Under the pieces are notes generated by a model, which saw only the letters and a list, made by a program, of their open reading frames with translations, ran no database searches and had not been told where the DNA came from. Position numbers and translations under genes: made by a program. Source: Bacteroidales bacterium (GTDB taxonomy: Bacteria; Bacteroidota; Bacteroidia; Bacteroidales; UBA932). From it: a DNA stretch of 64,000 nt. The DNA is taken from positions 1 to 64,000 of the forward strand of contig JAGBHM010000024.1 of NCBI GenBank assembly GCA_017935505.1, written 5' to 3'. Positions 8,883 through 17,212 of this stretch are shown in pieces (the stretch's first letter is position 1; each line of letters starts with the position of its first letter).

Positions 8883-9761
8883 TTATACAAAGAGACTCAG
8901 GTAAATGACAGCCATTGGAAATGCGGTAAGGGCACCGTCAAATCTGTCGAGCATGCCTCCGTGTCCGGGCATTATGCTGCCCGAATCCTTTACACCAAAG
9001 TTTCTTTTTAACTGGGATTCTACCAAATCACCCCAGACGCCAAAGATACAAATAATTATTCCAAGTACAACAGCCGACAACATGCTAATTGGCAATAAAT
9101 CGACAAACTGTAGCAAATAGGCGGCGAGGACAGCGCAAATCAAGCCTCCCAAAAAACCTATCCATGATTTTTTAGGCGAAATTGACGGGAAGAGCTTTTT
9201 GCCGAATCTTTGTCCCAATGTAGAGCCAAGGCAATATGCTCCTACATCTGTCGCCCACAATATTATGAACATCGACAGCAATACCGCTCCAGAGTATCCT
9301 ACCTCCTCTCCAATGCCTGCAATAACAAAATTGCATGTACTCATCGGGATGGCGATGTACAGAATTGATGAGAGGATGAAAGGAGTAAGTTCAAAGCCAT
9401 TTGCAACTCTTCTCTCAGCTCCGTTGCACTCCTCAACCTGATGTCTGTTGAAATCCTTTACATAGAGGTTTGCAATGAATATGAAGATGAGAGGTACAAA
9501 GGCAAGCAGAAGGTACTCTGTCTCCAGATACTGCATCTTTACAAACAGCAGGAGAATAAAAAACAGCTCTCCTGTTGCAATGGCCAGCCATTTGTGCAGC
9601 AGAAATTTTTTGCCGACACTTATATTTATATACTCATTCATCATCATGGCTATAATCAGCCCCATGATTACGGCATAAGGCAGCACTCCCCAAAGAATGC
9701 CGCCAATCATTATAATGATGAATGCCAAACCGCTAATTGTCCTTATTATCAGATTCTTCAT
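8883..9761 (-). CDS. cdsA: Phosphatidate cytidylyltransferase
   Basis: CdsA makes CDP-diacylglycerol, the precursor of all bacterial phospholipids including the substrate that leads to Psd. The protein is polytopic with about eight membrane helices. The family signature is at the C-terminus: SPKKSWIG, then DLVESQLKR and PGHGGMLDRFD. I chose the ATG at 9761 (MKNLIIRT), which gives 292 residues and matches the usual N-terminus. An in-frame ATG at 9797 would add 12 basic residues. The start lies inside the end of ftsH, implying translational coupling. psd follows after 24 bases. Confidence 0.93.
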   Translation of the reverse strand: MKNLIIRTISGLAFIIIMIGGILWGVLPYAVIMGLIIAMMMNEYINISVGKKFLLHKWLAIATGELFFILLLFVKMQYLETEYLLLAFVPLIFIFIANLYVKDFNRHQVEECNGAERRVANGFELTPFILSSILYIAIPMSTCNFVIAGIGEEVGYSGAVLLSMFIILWATDVGAYCLGSTLGQRFGKKLFPSISPKKSWIGFLGGLICAVLAAYLLQFVDLLPISMLSAVVLGIIICIFGVWGDLVESQLKRNFGVKDSGSIMPGHGGMLDRFDGALTAFPMAVIYLSLFV

Positions 9762-11712
9762 TCGAAATAGTTTCTTCTTGTCCAGCTTTTTTTGCACGTG
9801 GTCCGAAAATTCTCTCCATATCTTCAGAGAAGATCACCTCCCTCGAAAGAAGGAGCTCAGCCAACTCTGTAAATCCGGCCATATTTGCATTGAGCACCTC
9901 GATAGCCTTTTCATGGGCTCTGTTTATGAGCTCTTTAGCCTCTGCATCAATAAGCTCTGCAGTTTTTTCGCTGTAAGGCTTGTTGAAATTGTAGCCGGCA
10001 TCCTGTGAATCATAGAAAGAGATATGACCAACCTTTTCGCTCATTCCAAAATAGCTCACCATGGCATAGGCCTGTTTTGTTATCTTTTCCAGATCGCTGA
10101 GGGCACCTGTTGAGATTCTTCCGTTTATGATCTCTTCTGCAGCCCTTCCACCCATTGTGGCGGCCATTTCGTCCATCATCTGCTCAGTGGTTGTAATCTG
10201 CCTCTCCTCTGGAAGATACCATGCTGCTCCCAAAGCTCTTCCGCGAGGGATTATTGTAACTTTGAGCAGTGGATTCGCATTTGGCAGCAGCCAGCTTACA
10301 GTTGCATGTCCTGCCTCGTGGAATGCTATTGTCCTCTTTTCCTCCGGTGAGATTATCTTGCTTCTCTTCTCAAGGCCTCCTATGATACGGTCTATTGCAT
10401 CGAGGAAATCCTGCTTTTCAATGCTCTCTTTATTTCTTCTTGCAGCAATCAGGGCAGCCTCATTACATACATTGGCTATATCTGCACCTGAAAAGCCGGG
10501 TGTCTGTTTGGCAAGGAATGCCTTGTCAAAATCTTTTGAGAGTTTTAATTTACGCAGATGTACATCAAAAATCTCCTCTCTCTCCTTAAGCTCCGGAAGG
10601 TCTACATTTATCTGTCTGTCGAATCGGCCGGCACGCATAAGGGCCTTGTCGAGAATATCAGCCCTGTTGGTTGCAGCCAAAATGATGACACCTGAGTTTG
10701 TACCAAAGCCATCCATCTCTGTAAGAAGCTGGTTAAGAGTATTTTCTCTTTCGTCATTTGATGAGAATCCTCCATTTTTGCTTCTGGCCCTTCCAACTGC
10801 ATCAATCTCATCTATAAATACGATACATGGGGCCTTCTCTTTTGCCTGTTTGAAGAGATCTCTCACCCTCGAGGCACCTACACCAACAAACATCTCCACA
10901 AAGTCAGATCCTGAGATAGAGAAGAACGGAACATCGGCCTCTCCTGCAACAGCTTTTGCCAGGAGTGTCTTTCCCGTTCCTGGAGGGCCTACAAGAAGCG
11001 CACCTTTAGGAATCTTTCCTCCAAGAGCGGTATATTTCTTCGGATTTCTCAAGAAATCCACAATCTCCATCACCTCAACTTTTGCCTCTTCAAGACCTGC
11101 CACATCCTTGAATGTAACTTTTGTATTATTGTCCTTGTCAAACAGACGGGCCTGTGATTTGCCCACATTGAAGATTCCACCGCCGCCTCCGGCACCGCCA
11201 CCGATACCTTTGGTCATCTTTCTGATCATGAAAAACCACAATCCAAAGAGAAGGAGCGGAAAAATGATCCAGTCGAGTATTCCCCAGTAATTTGCCTTCT
11301 TCTCTGTTACGATTTCAAATTTCTTGTCAGCAGGAAGTGATGCTCTTGCCTCTTCAAACTGCTGCTCGGGGTTAAAACTCTCTGAAACTCCAAAAAAGAA
11401 ATGTGGGCCTACTTTAGGTTCTCTGCCGCCAAAAAGGTTCTTGTACTTTTTGACGCTGTCCTGCTTTATGGTCACCTCTGCCTCATGGGTATTTGTGACA
11501 AAAAGAATCTTCTCCACATCTCCCTGTGGAATCATCTCCTCCTTCACTTTATACCACTCTGTCTTTACAGGATCTCCTACGCCGGTTCCGTTGAACCACA
11601 TGAACATCAACAGTGCCAGCAGCGGAAAATATATCCACATGATAGGATTGAACTTCGAAGGCTTGTTCTTGTTGTTTCCTATATTATTGTTATTCGGTTG
11701 CTGTGTCTGCAT
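9733..11712 (-). CDS. ftsH: ATP-dependent zinc metalloprotease FtsH
   Basis: FtsH is the membrane-anchored AAA+ protease that degrades misassembled membrane proteins and regulators. The 659-residue protein has two N-terminal membrane helices (about 24-40 and 146-163) around a periplasmic domain. A Gly-rich linker (170-179), Walker A GPPGTGKT at 242-249, Walker B FIDEID at 299-304 and the zinc site HEAGH at 465-469 follow. The gene follows rsfS by 23 bases and overlaps the start of cdsA, linking membrane quality control with lipid synthesis in one operon. Confidence 0.97.
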   Translation of the reverse strand: MQTQQPNNNNIGNNKNKPSKFNPIMWIYFPLLALLMFMWFNGTGVGDPVKTEWYKVKEEMIPQGDVEKILFVTNTHEAEVTIKQDSVKKYKNLFGGREPKVGPHFFFGVSESFNPEQQFEEARASLPADKKFEIVTEKKANYWGILDWIIFPLLLFGLWFFMIRKMTKGIGGGAGGGGGIFNVGKSQARLFDKDNNTKVTFKDVAGLEEAKVEVMEIVDFLRNPKKYTALGGKIPKGALLVGPPGTGKTLLAKAVAGEADVPFFSISGSDFVEMFVGVGASRVRDLFKQAKEKAPCIVFIDEIDAVGRARSKNGGFSSNDERENTLNQLLTEMDGFGTNSGVIILAATNRADILDKALMRAGRFDRQINVDLPELKEREEIFDVHLRKLKLSKDFDKAFLAKQTPGFSGADIANVCNEAALIAARRNKESIEKQDFLDAIDRIIGGLEKRSKIISPEEKRTIAFHEAGHATVSWLLPNANPLLKVTIIPRGRALGAAWYLPEERQITTTEQMMDEMAATMGGRAAEEIINGRISTGALSDLEKITKQAYAMVSYFGMSEKVGHISFYDSQDAGYNFNKPYSEKTAELIDAEAKELINRAHEKAIEVLNANMAGFTELAELLLSREVIFSEDMERIFGPRAKKAGQEETISNEESDNKDN

Positions 11713-11735
11713 AAAAACTACTTGATAATTCTATA

Positions 11736-12239
11736 TTACTCTTCGTCAGAATATTTTGTAATGGTTGAGTCTGCCCACAAATCCTCCAGTCTGTAGAACT
11801 CCCTGTATTCGGTCTGGAAAATGTGGACTACAATGTTTGAATAGTCGAGAATAATCCAGAAAGCATTCTCCTTGCCCTGCACCCTTGCAACTTTCCTGTT
11901 GCATTTTATAATCATCTCCTCCTCAATATTGTCTGCAATTGCGAGCACATTTGTGGTTGAGTCTGCATTACATACAACAAAATAGTCGCAGATGCTGGTA
12001 CCTACCTCCCTCAAATCGAGCGAACATACATTCTTCGCCTTTTTGTCGAGCATTGCCTGGGCAATGGTATTTACTTCGAATTTGTCGATATCAATTATCT
12101 TTATTGTGCTCTCCTCTTTTGCTGCCGCCTTTTTTGAAGAAACTCTCTTTGCTGCGCTTTTGGCTGCTGGTTTCCTTGTTGTTTTCTTTTTCTCAGTTGC
12201 TTGTGCTGCAACCTCTACAGTCTCTTTTTTTGTAGCCAC
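11736..12239 (-). CDS. rsfS: Ribosome silencing factor RsfS
   Basis: RsfS binds ribosomal protein L14 and blocks subunit joining in poor growth. The conserved domain (Oligomerisation/RsfS type) fills the C-terminal two thirds, with CDYFVVC and WIILDYSNIVVHIF as family landmarks. A Lys/Ala-rich basic N-terminal extension of about 50 residues precedes it. I chose the GTG at 12239 (167 residues). The longest frame starts at an ATG at 12341, but a -7 element at 12316-12323 lies inside that extra part, so it should not be transcribed. It is the first gene of rsfS-ftsH-cdsA-psd. Confidence 0.85.
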   Translation of the reverse strand: MATKKETVEVAAQATEKKKTTRKPAAKSAAKRVSSKKAAAKEESTIKIIDIDKFEVNTIAQAMLDKKAKNVCSLDLREVGTSICDYFVVCNADSTTNVLAIADNIEEEMIIKCNRKVARVQGKENAFWIILDYSNIVVHIFQTEYREFYRLEDLWADSTITKYSDEE

Positions 12240-12275
12240 GGTGTAAAATTTTATTAAATGTAATCCGATAATCTT

Positions 12276-12283
12276 TATTTTTG
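12276..12283 (+). promoter_or_regulatory. -7 element of the birA promoter
   Basis: TATTTTTG matches TAnnTTTG and lies 66 bases before the chosen birA ATG. No clear -33 TTG is visible. It is interleaved with the oppositely directed rsfS promoter. Confidence 0.4.
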
Positions 12284-12301
12284 CAAAGCGTTGCGCTTTG
12301 C
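12283..12301. repeat. Perfect 8-bp inverted repeat between rsfS and birA
   Basis: GCAAAGCG at 12283-12290 and CGCTTTGC at 12294-12301 flank a 3-base loop. The repeat lies in the predicted rsfS 5' untranslated region and next to the birA transcription start. It could be a transcript hairpin or a dimeric regulator site; no T tract follows, so it is not a terminator. Confidence 0.55.
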
Positions 12302-12315
12302 GGCATTTTAACTTA

Positions 12316-12323
12316 CAAATATA
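12316..12323 (-). promoter_or_regulatory. -7 element of the rsfS operon promoter
   Basis: TATATTTG on the minus strand, about 77 bases before the GTG start of rsfS. It is the only good -7 match upstream of the operon and decides against the longer rsfS reading frame. Confidence 0.55.
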
Positions 12324-12349
12324 CTGCAAATTTTCAGCCAATTATTACG

Positions 12350-13138
12350 ATGGATAAAAAACTTGATATAAAATGGTACCCCTGCATCGACTCCACAAAC
12401 ATGCAGGCACACAGGGAACTTGGTGAAGCATGCGAGGGAACAGTTTGGGTGGCTGATTATCAGACATCTGGTCGCGGTCAGAGGGGAAATTCGTGGGAGA
12501 GCGGTGATGGTCAGAACCTCCTTTTTACTGTTCTGCTGAAACCAGAATTCCTCAATGTCCAGAGGCAGTTCGCAATATCGCAGATTGCAGCATTGGCTGT
12601 TGTAAAATATCTGGAAACCAAAGGGTTATCTCCTAAAATCAAATGGCCTAATGATATTTACATAAATAATAGGAAAATTTGTGGAATTCTGATAGAGCAC
12701 AGTGTGTCGGGTGTCAATTTGTCAGCAAGTATAGTGGGGATTGGTATAAATGTTAACCAGGTCCAATTCTGTTCAGATGCTCCAAATCCCACTTCAATAT
12801 TACTGGCCATGAACAATCTGGAGCCCGGGAATATTCCGGACAATATTGACCTGGCAAATCTTGAGAGGAGGGATGAACTGGTCTGCGTGCTGCAGCAGAT
12901 TTTTTCACTATATGAGTATATTTCAGAAGCTGAGGGACTTGAATATATAAATGCCGAATATCATTCCTATCTCTACCGGCTCGGTGAATTTCATGAATTT
13001 CTGGAGGTTACAGCAAACGGCAATTTGAAGTTTGAGGCAAAGATCGTTGGAATTAACACTTACGGATGCCTCGTACTGGAGAAACGCGACGGCACCTCTT
13101 CTGAATATGCTTTCCAGCAGATACGATACATAATATAA
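12350..13138 (+). CDS. birA: Biotin--[acetyl-CoA-carboxylase] ligase
   Basis: BirA activates biotin to biotinyl-AMP and attaches it to the carboxyl carrier protein. The 262-residue protein has the catalytic segment GRGQRGNSW at 41-49 and the KWPNDIY motif followed by a glycine-rich ICGILIE segment. It has no N-terminal helix-turn-helix, so it should be a pure ligase rather than a repressor. I use the ATG at 12350; an in-frame ATG at 12281 would add residues with no family similarity and lies at the promoter. It is divergent from rsfS. Confidence 0.93.
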   Translation: MDKKLDIKWYPCIDSTNMQAHRELGEACEGTVWVADYQTSGRGQRGNSWESGDGQNLLFTVLLKPEFLNVQRQFAISQIAALAVVKYLETKGLSPKIKWPNDIYINNRKICGILIEHSVSGVNLSASIVGIGINVNQVQFCSDAPNPTSILLAMNNLEPGNIPDNIDLANLERRDELVCVLQQIFSLYEYISEAEGLEYINAEYHSYLYRLGEFHEFLEVTANGNLKFEAKIVGINTYGCLVLEKRDGTSSEYAFQQIRYII

Positions 13139-13143
13139 GGATG

Positions 13144-13286
13144 CAGTGCCGGTAACGGACTTGTTGTGGATGGCGTAGCCACCCGCGGCTCCGTAAGCGG
13201 GAGGGGCCCACTGCGCAGCTGTGGGAGGGATGAAGCCGGAACTTGTTCCGGCGGAACCAATCCACGACAAGTCCGTGCTGACACTG
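13144..13286. other. GC-rich multibranched structured intergenic element
   Basis: This segment is clearly GC-richer than its surroundings and folds extensively. A 16-bp closing helix pairs 13156-13171 with 13260-13275 (one U-G pair). Inside are CCCGC/GCGGG at 13182-13186 and 13197-13201, and CCCAC/GTGGG at 13207-13211 and 13221-13225. GCCGGAA/TTCCGGC at 13235-13241 and 13246-13252 closes a CTTG tetraloop. CAGTG (13144-13148) and CACTG (13282-13286) could extend the outer stem. It does not match the tRNA, tmRNA, SRP RNA or RNase P features I know. A structured RNA or a non-coding repeat (MITE/REP type) are both possible. Confidence 0.55.
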
Positions 13287-13332
13287 TGGACTTTATAGCT
13301 AAATTTCTGTCGGAATACCACATGAAACAATA

Positions 13333-13356
13333 GAGGCCGGCCTTATGGCCAGCCTC
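13333..13356. terminator. Possible bidirectional hairpin between birA and rpe
   Basis: GAGGCCGGCC at 13333-13342 pairs with GGCCAGCCTC at 13347-13356 (one mismatch) around TTAT. It lies between convergent genes, 37 bases beyond the rpe stop codon. T tracts on either side are weak, so termination is only probable. Confidence 0.45.
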
Positions 13357-13393
13357 ATGAACTCACTATATTTGCCACTTTATGGCATGGTTA

Positions 13394-14041
13394 CTATCCT
13401 TTGATTAGTTTTACAGCCTCGTAAGGATCTGCAGCACCGAATACAGCACTTCCTGCTACAAGTACATCTGCTCCAGCCTCTTCGAGCATTCTCGCATTTT
13501 TTGTAGTTACACCGCCGTCAACCTCAATAAGACAGTTGCTATTGCGTTTGAGGATCATCTCCTTGAGACGTTTTACCTTCTCGGTTGAGTGCTCAATGAA
13601 TGACTGTCCTCCAAATCCTGGATTTACAGACATCAGGCAGACAAAATCAAGGTCGCGTAGTATATCCTCCAATAGAGTCACAGAGGTGTGCGGGTTGAGG
13701 GCAACACCAGCCTTCATGCCCAGATTATGGATAGATTGTATTGTGCGGTGAAGATGGGTACATGCTTCATAGTGCACACTCAGCCACTCTACACCCAAAT
13801 CCTTGAACTGGGCGATGTATTTGTCGGGCTCAATGATCATCAGATGGGCATCCATAGGTTTTTTTGCATTCTTGGCCATAGCCTTCACTACAGGGAAACC
13901 GTAAGAGATGTTAGGCACAAAAACGCCATCCATGATGTCGAGATGAAACCATCCGGCCTCCGACTGGTTGACCATTTCCACATCTTTGTCCAAGTTGCCG
14001 AAATTTGCCGACAACATTGATGGGGCAACAATAATACTCAT
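13394..14041 (-). CDS. rpe: Ribulose-phosphate 3-epimerase
   Basis: Rpe interconverts ribulose 5-phosphate and xylulose 5-phosphate in the pentose phosphate pathway. The 215-residue TIM barrel shows the metal and catalytic residues His33 and Asp35 in HLDIMDG, His66 in DAHLM, and Asp175 in EVDGGV. The phosphate-binding VAGSAVF segment is near the C-terminus. It starts 12 bases after pepD on the same strand and is probably expressed with it. Confidence 0.96.
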   Translation of the reverse strand: MSIIVAPSMLSANFGNLDKDVEMVNQSEAGWFHLDIMDGVFVPNISYGFPVVKAMAKNAKKPMDAHLMIIEPDKYIAQFKDLGVEWLSVHYEACTHLHRTIQSIHNLGMKAGVALNPHTSVTLLEDILRDLDFVCLMSVNPGFGGQSFIEHSTEKVKRLKEMILKRNSNCLIEVDGGVTTKNARMLEEAGADVLVAGSAVFGAADPYEAVKLIKG

Positions 14042-14053
14042 AGCAATCTATAA

Positions 14054-15532
14054 TTATTTGAGGTTTACAATAACTTCTTCGAGCAATTTGCGGAATTTGT
14101 CCAATGAGGCCAACTCAAGTCTCTCGCCTGGGGCATGTACTCCGCGCAGGGTAGGACCGAATGAAATCATATCGAGATTTGGGTAGATATCAAGGAATAG
14201 TCCGCACTCCAAACCTGCATGGATGGCCCTTACAATTGGTTCTTTATCAAATAGTTTCTTATATGCAGCCTTTGAAACTTCGAGTATGTGCGAGTCGAGT
14301 TTAGGTTTCCAGCCCGGATATTGGCTGTTGTGTTTTACAACAGCTCCAGCAAGTGCAAAGCAGGCCTCAACATGTTTGGCAGCGTAGTTTTTGCAGCTGT
14401 TTACAGAACTTCTCTGGCTGGTTCCTATCCTTATTATATTTTTAGGCAACATCTTTACTGATGCCAGATTTGTAGATGTCTCAACAAGTCCCGGCATATC
14501 ATTGCTCATACCAAGAACACCGTGTGGAGCAGCGCATAGTGCATATATCAGGCATGCTGCGGTGTTAGGGTCGACAGCCTTCTTCGGACCACCTATGCAT
14601 TTGCCCTCTTTAACATCCCAAATGCCAACTTCGCCTACAGCTCCATCAATATTGCTGTCGGTAATTCTGTACTCATCCTTAACCTCTGCAAGCAGTGTAT
14701 TGAATATCTTCAGAATTGAATTTTTGTCGCGTTTCTTGAATCCTATTACTGCGTATGCCTCACGTGCAATGGCATTGCGTTTGTTTCCGCCATCAATTTC
14801 GTACAGCTCTATATTATGTTTGTCGAGAGCATTGTAGAGGAATCTTGCAAGAACTTTTACGGCATTTGCCCTGTTTTTGTCAATATCGTCACCGCTATGG
14901 CCACCTTGTCCTCCAAATATCTTGAACTCACATTTCATATACTCTTCTGTGGCAGGAACTGTGGTATATTTGAACTCTGCAGTAGTGTCCATTCCGCCTG
15001 CACAACCTATAAAGAGTTCTCCTTCATCTTCTGAATCGAGGTTAATGAGGGTGTTTCCTGTAATGAATCCAGGTTTGAGCGACATGGCGCCGGTGAGTCC
15101 GGTCTCCTCCTCAGTGGTGAAGAGTGCCTCAATCTTGCCATGCTCAAGATTCTCATCTTCGAGTACTGCCAGCTGTGCTGCAATGCCTATACCGCAGTCG
15201 GCACCCAAAGTGGTCTCTTTTGCAATAAGCCAGCCATTCTCTTCAACGGCAATGATAGGGTCTTTGGCAAAGTCGTGCTGCACGCCTGCATTCTTCTCAC
15301 AAACCATATCTGAGTGGCTCTGGAGGATAACAGTAGGGGAGTTCTCCCTTCCCTTTGATGCGGGCTTGGTTATTAGGACATTTCCAGCCTCATCTGTTTT
15401 GCATTCAAGATTGTGCTCTTTTGCCCAGTTCTGGAGATATGCAATTATATGCTCCTCATGTCCGCTTTCGCGGGGTATTGTAAGGATTTCTTTGAAGATT
15501 TCAAGAATTCTGTCGGTTGTCATAATTATCAT
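14054..15532 (-). CDS. pepD: Cytosol nonspecific dipeptidase / aminoacyl-histidine dipeptidase
   Basis: PepD is a cytosolic M20C zinc dipeptidase with broad specificity. The protein is 492 residues from the ATG at 15532; an ATG at 15523 (MTTDRI) is equally plausible. Metal-site motifs are visible: His73 and Asp75 in QSHSDMVCEK, Asp112 in LGADCGIG, and Glu141-Glu142 in EEETGLTG. The family's inserted dimerisation (lid) domain follows. A -7 element lies directly upstream and rpe follows directly. Confidence 0.93.
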   Translation of the reverse strand: MIIMTTDRILEIFKEILTIPRESGHEEHIIAYLQNWAKEHNLECKTDEAGNVLITKPASKGRENSPTVILQSHSDMVCEKNAGVQHDFAKDPIIAVEENGWLIAKETTLGADCGIGIAAQLAVLEDENLEHGKIEALFTTEEETGLTGAMSLKPGFITGNTLINLDSEDEGELFIGCAGGMDTTAEFKYTTVPATEEYMKCEFKIFGGQGGHSGDDIDKNRANAVKVLARFLYNALDKHNIELYEIDGGNKRNAIAREAYAVIGFKKRDKNSILKIFNTLLAEVKDEYRITDSNIDGAVGEVGIWDVKEGKCIGGPKKAVDPNTAACLIYALCAAPHGVLGMSNDMPGLVETSTNLASVKMLPKNIIRIGTSQRSSVNSCKNYAAKHVEACFALAGAVVKHNSQYPGWKPKLDSHILEVSKAAYKKLFDKEPIVRAIHAGLECGLFLDIYPNLDMISFGPTLRGVHAPGERLELASLDKFRKLLEEVIVNLK

Positions 15533-15548
15533 ATTTTTTGTACGATGA

Positions 15549-15556
15549 CAAATTTA
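15549..15556 (-). promoter_or_regulatory. -7 element of the pepD promoter
   Basis: TAAATTTG on the minus strand, about 17 bases before the first possible pepD ATG. A -33 element is not clear. Confidence 0.5.
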
Positions 15557-15577
15557 ATAAAAATAATTATGGAATGA

Positions 15578-15609
15578 TAAAAAAAGACCTTCACTTTGTT
15601 ATGAAGGTC
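15578..15609 (-). terminator. Terminator overlapping the 3' end of dnaA
   Basis: On the minus strand GACCTTCA (15602-15609) pairs with TGAAGGTC (15586-15593) and is followed by seven T. The left arm of the hairpin is made by the last codons of dnaA. Confidence 0.85.
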
Positions 15610-17008
15610 TCAATTGTTTCTCTATATCCGACACATATTGTCTGAAATTCCGGTCTGTCTCTATCAGGTCTGAAACAGTGTTGCAGGCATGCAGGACTGT
15701 GGCATGGTCTCTTCCTCCAATCTCGGCGCCTATAGAGGCGAGTGATTTTTTGGTGAAGTTTCTTCCAAGGTACATTGCTATCTGTCTGGCCTGGGATATC
15801 TCCCTTTTTCTGGTCTTTGAGATGAGTGATTCCGGGGTTATTCCAAAGTATTCACACACCACACTCTGTATCTTGCCCAATGTGATCTCCACATTGTTTA
15901 CAGTTACAATCTTCTCAATCAGTCTCTGTGCAAGAGACAAGGTTATCCTCTCTTTCTTCAAAGTTGCATGTGCCAGCAACGAGATGAGTGTTCCCTCAAT
16001 CTCCCTGATATTGCCTGTTACCTTTGATGCAAGGAAATCCAGCACCTCTTCTGGGAGCTCAATACCGTCCTTGAAACTCTTTGCCATAAGGATCTTTCTC
16101 CTTGTCTCATAAGATGGCGGGCACAATTCTGCCGACAATCCCCATTTGAAACGCGACAACAGTCTCTGTTCCAATCCCTGCAAATCAACAGGAGCCTTGT
16201 CTGATGTAAGTATAAGCTGTTTTCCTGATTGATGCAATTGGTTGAATATGTGGAAGAAGGCATTTTGTGTGCCAGGTTTCTCCGCAAACTCATGCACATC
16301 ATCAATTATCAGTACATCAACCAGCTGGTAGAAGTGAAGGAAGTCGGTAAGCTTGTTCTTCACATTTACAGCATCCATATATTGTGTCTGGAAGCGGTTG
16401 GCGCTTACATACAATACGATCTTGTCGGGATATTTCTCCTTTATGGCTATTCCTATTGCCTGGGCAAGGTGGGTCTTGCCAAGTCCCGGGCCTCCGTAAA
16501 TGAAGAGCGGGTTGAAGGAGTTGCCTCCAGGGTTGTTTGAAATTGCAATTCCTGCGGTACGGCCCAAAATGTTGCACTCGCCCTCTACGAAGTTGGCGAA
16601 TGTATAGTTCGGATTCAACTGTGTTGGGATATCCAACTGTTGCAGACCGGGGATTATGAACGGATTTGGAATCGAGCCCTCCTTTTGTGGAAAAGGTATG
16701 GACTTGTTCTTCAACTCATGGCTGCTCTGTGGCGGGTATGTGATTACGCTGTCTGCAACTCTCACTTTGTAAAGAAGCCTTGCATTGCTTCCTATCTCCC
16801 TTTTGAGTGCCTTGCTTATGAAATCGATGAAATGCTCCTCAAGGTATTCCCTGAAGAATTCAGACGGAACCTCAATAGTGAATGTGGCTCCCTCCAGCGA
16901 GACCGCTTTGATAGGCTCGAACCAGGTTTTGAAGCTGGCAGCCGGAATAACGTCCTTTATTATCTGAAGACAGTTATTCCATACCTGTATATGTGGGGTC
17001 TCTTTCAT
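15599..17008 (-). CDS. dnaA: Chromosomal replication initiator protein DnaA
   Basis: DnaA opens the replication origin. The 469-residue protein has the N-terminal oligomerisation domain I (1-80) and a linker rich in Ser/Pro. The AAA+ core carries Walker A GGPGLGKT at 172-179 and Walker B LIIDD with DVHEF near 234-241. The C-terminal DnaA-box-binding domain contains GGRDHATVLHA. It follows the amidase-MCE pair on the same strand but is separated by a terminator and about 200 AT-rich bases, so it probably has its own promoter. Confidence 0.97.
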   Translation of the reverse strand: MKETPHIQVWNNCLQIIKDVIPAASFKTWFEPIKAVSLEGATFTIEVPSEFFREYLEEHFIDFISKALKREIGSNARLLYKVRVADSVITYPPQSSHELKNKSIPFPQKEGSIPNPFIIPGLQQLDIPTQLNPNYTFANFVEGECNILGRTAGIAISNNPGGNSFNPLFIYGGPGLGKTHLAQAIGIAIKEKYPDKIVLYVSANRFQTQYMDAVNVKNKLTDFLHFYQLVDVLIIDDVHEFAEKPGTQNAFFHIFNQLHQSGKQLILTSDKAPVDLQGLEQRLLSRFKWGLSAELCPPSYETRRKILMAKSFKDGIELPEEVLDFLASKVTGNIREIEGTLISLLAHATLKKERITLSLAQRLIEKIVTVNNVEITLGKIQSVVCEYFGITPESLISKTRKREISQARQIAMYLGRNFTKKSLASIGAEIGGRDHATVLHACNTVSDLIETDRNFRQYVSDIEKQLRPS

Positions 17009-17212
17009 CTGTTTTCGGTAGTTTCAGTTCTTTTGGATTGCAGTGCAAAGTTGGTGAAAAGATTTTTATAAAAAAATCTAAAAACTATTGTTTTTTATTA
17101 AAACACTATAATGTGCTATAAATCAATGTGAAAAAATTTTCAAAAAATATAACGCGCTGAAAATCAGTGCGTTATACTCTATATTACTAATAATCTGTAA
17201 TATACGTTTTTT
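17009..17212. other. AT-rich intergenic region upstream of dnaA
   Basis: These 204 bases are strongly AT-rich. They hold the MCE terminator and a weak -7-like CAACTTTG on the minus strand at 17046-17053. I looked for the DnaA-box consensus TTATNCACA on both strands and found no cluster, so an origin here is not supported. Confidence 0.5.
17151..17173 (-). terminator. Terminator after the MCE gene
   Basis: AACGCGCTG (17151-17159) pairs with CAGTGCGTT (17165-17173) with one wobble position. On the minus strand a T-rich tract follows. It separates the amidase-MCE pair from dnaA. Confidence 0.65.

Noticed and set aside
10127..11290. A 387-residue open frame antisense to ftsH
   Set aside because: It lies wholly inside ftsH, has low-complexity Ser/Pro/Arg composition typical of antisense shadows, and has no recognisable domain.
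12923..13330. Open frames across the GC-rich element at 13.15-13.28 kb
   Set aside because: Their sequence has no family similarity I can see, they overlap birA, and the repeats and helices explain the composition better than coding does.
17009..17212. Replication origin beside dnaA
   Set aside because: The region is AT-rich, but I found no cluster of DnaA-box matches (TTATNCACA) on either strand. Skew analysis of the whole genome would be needed.
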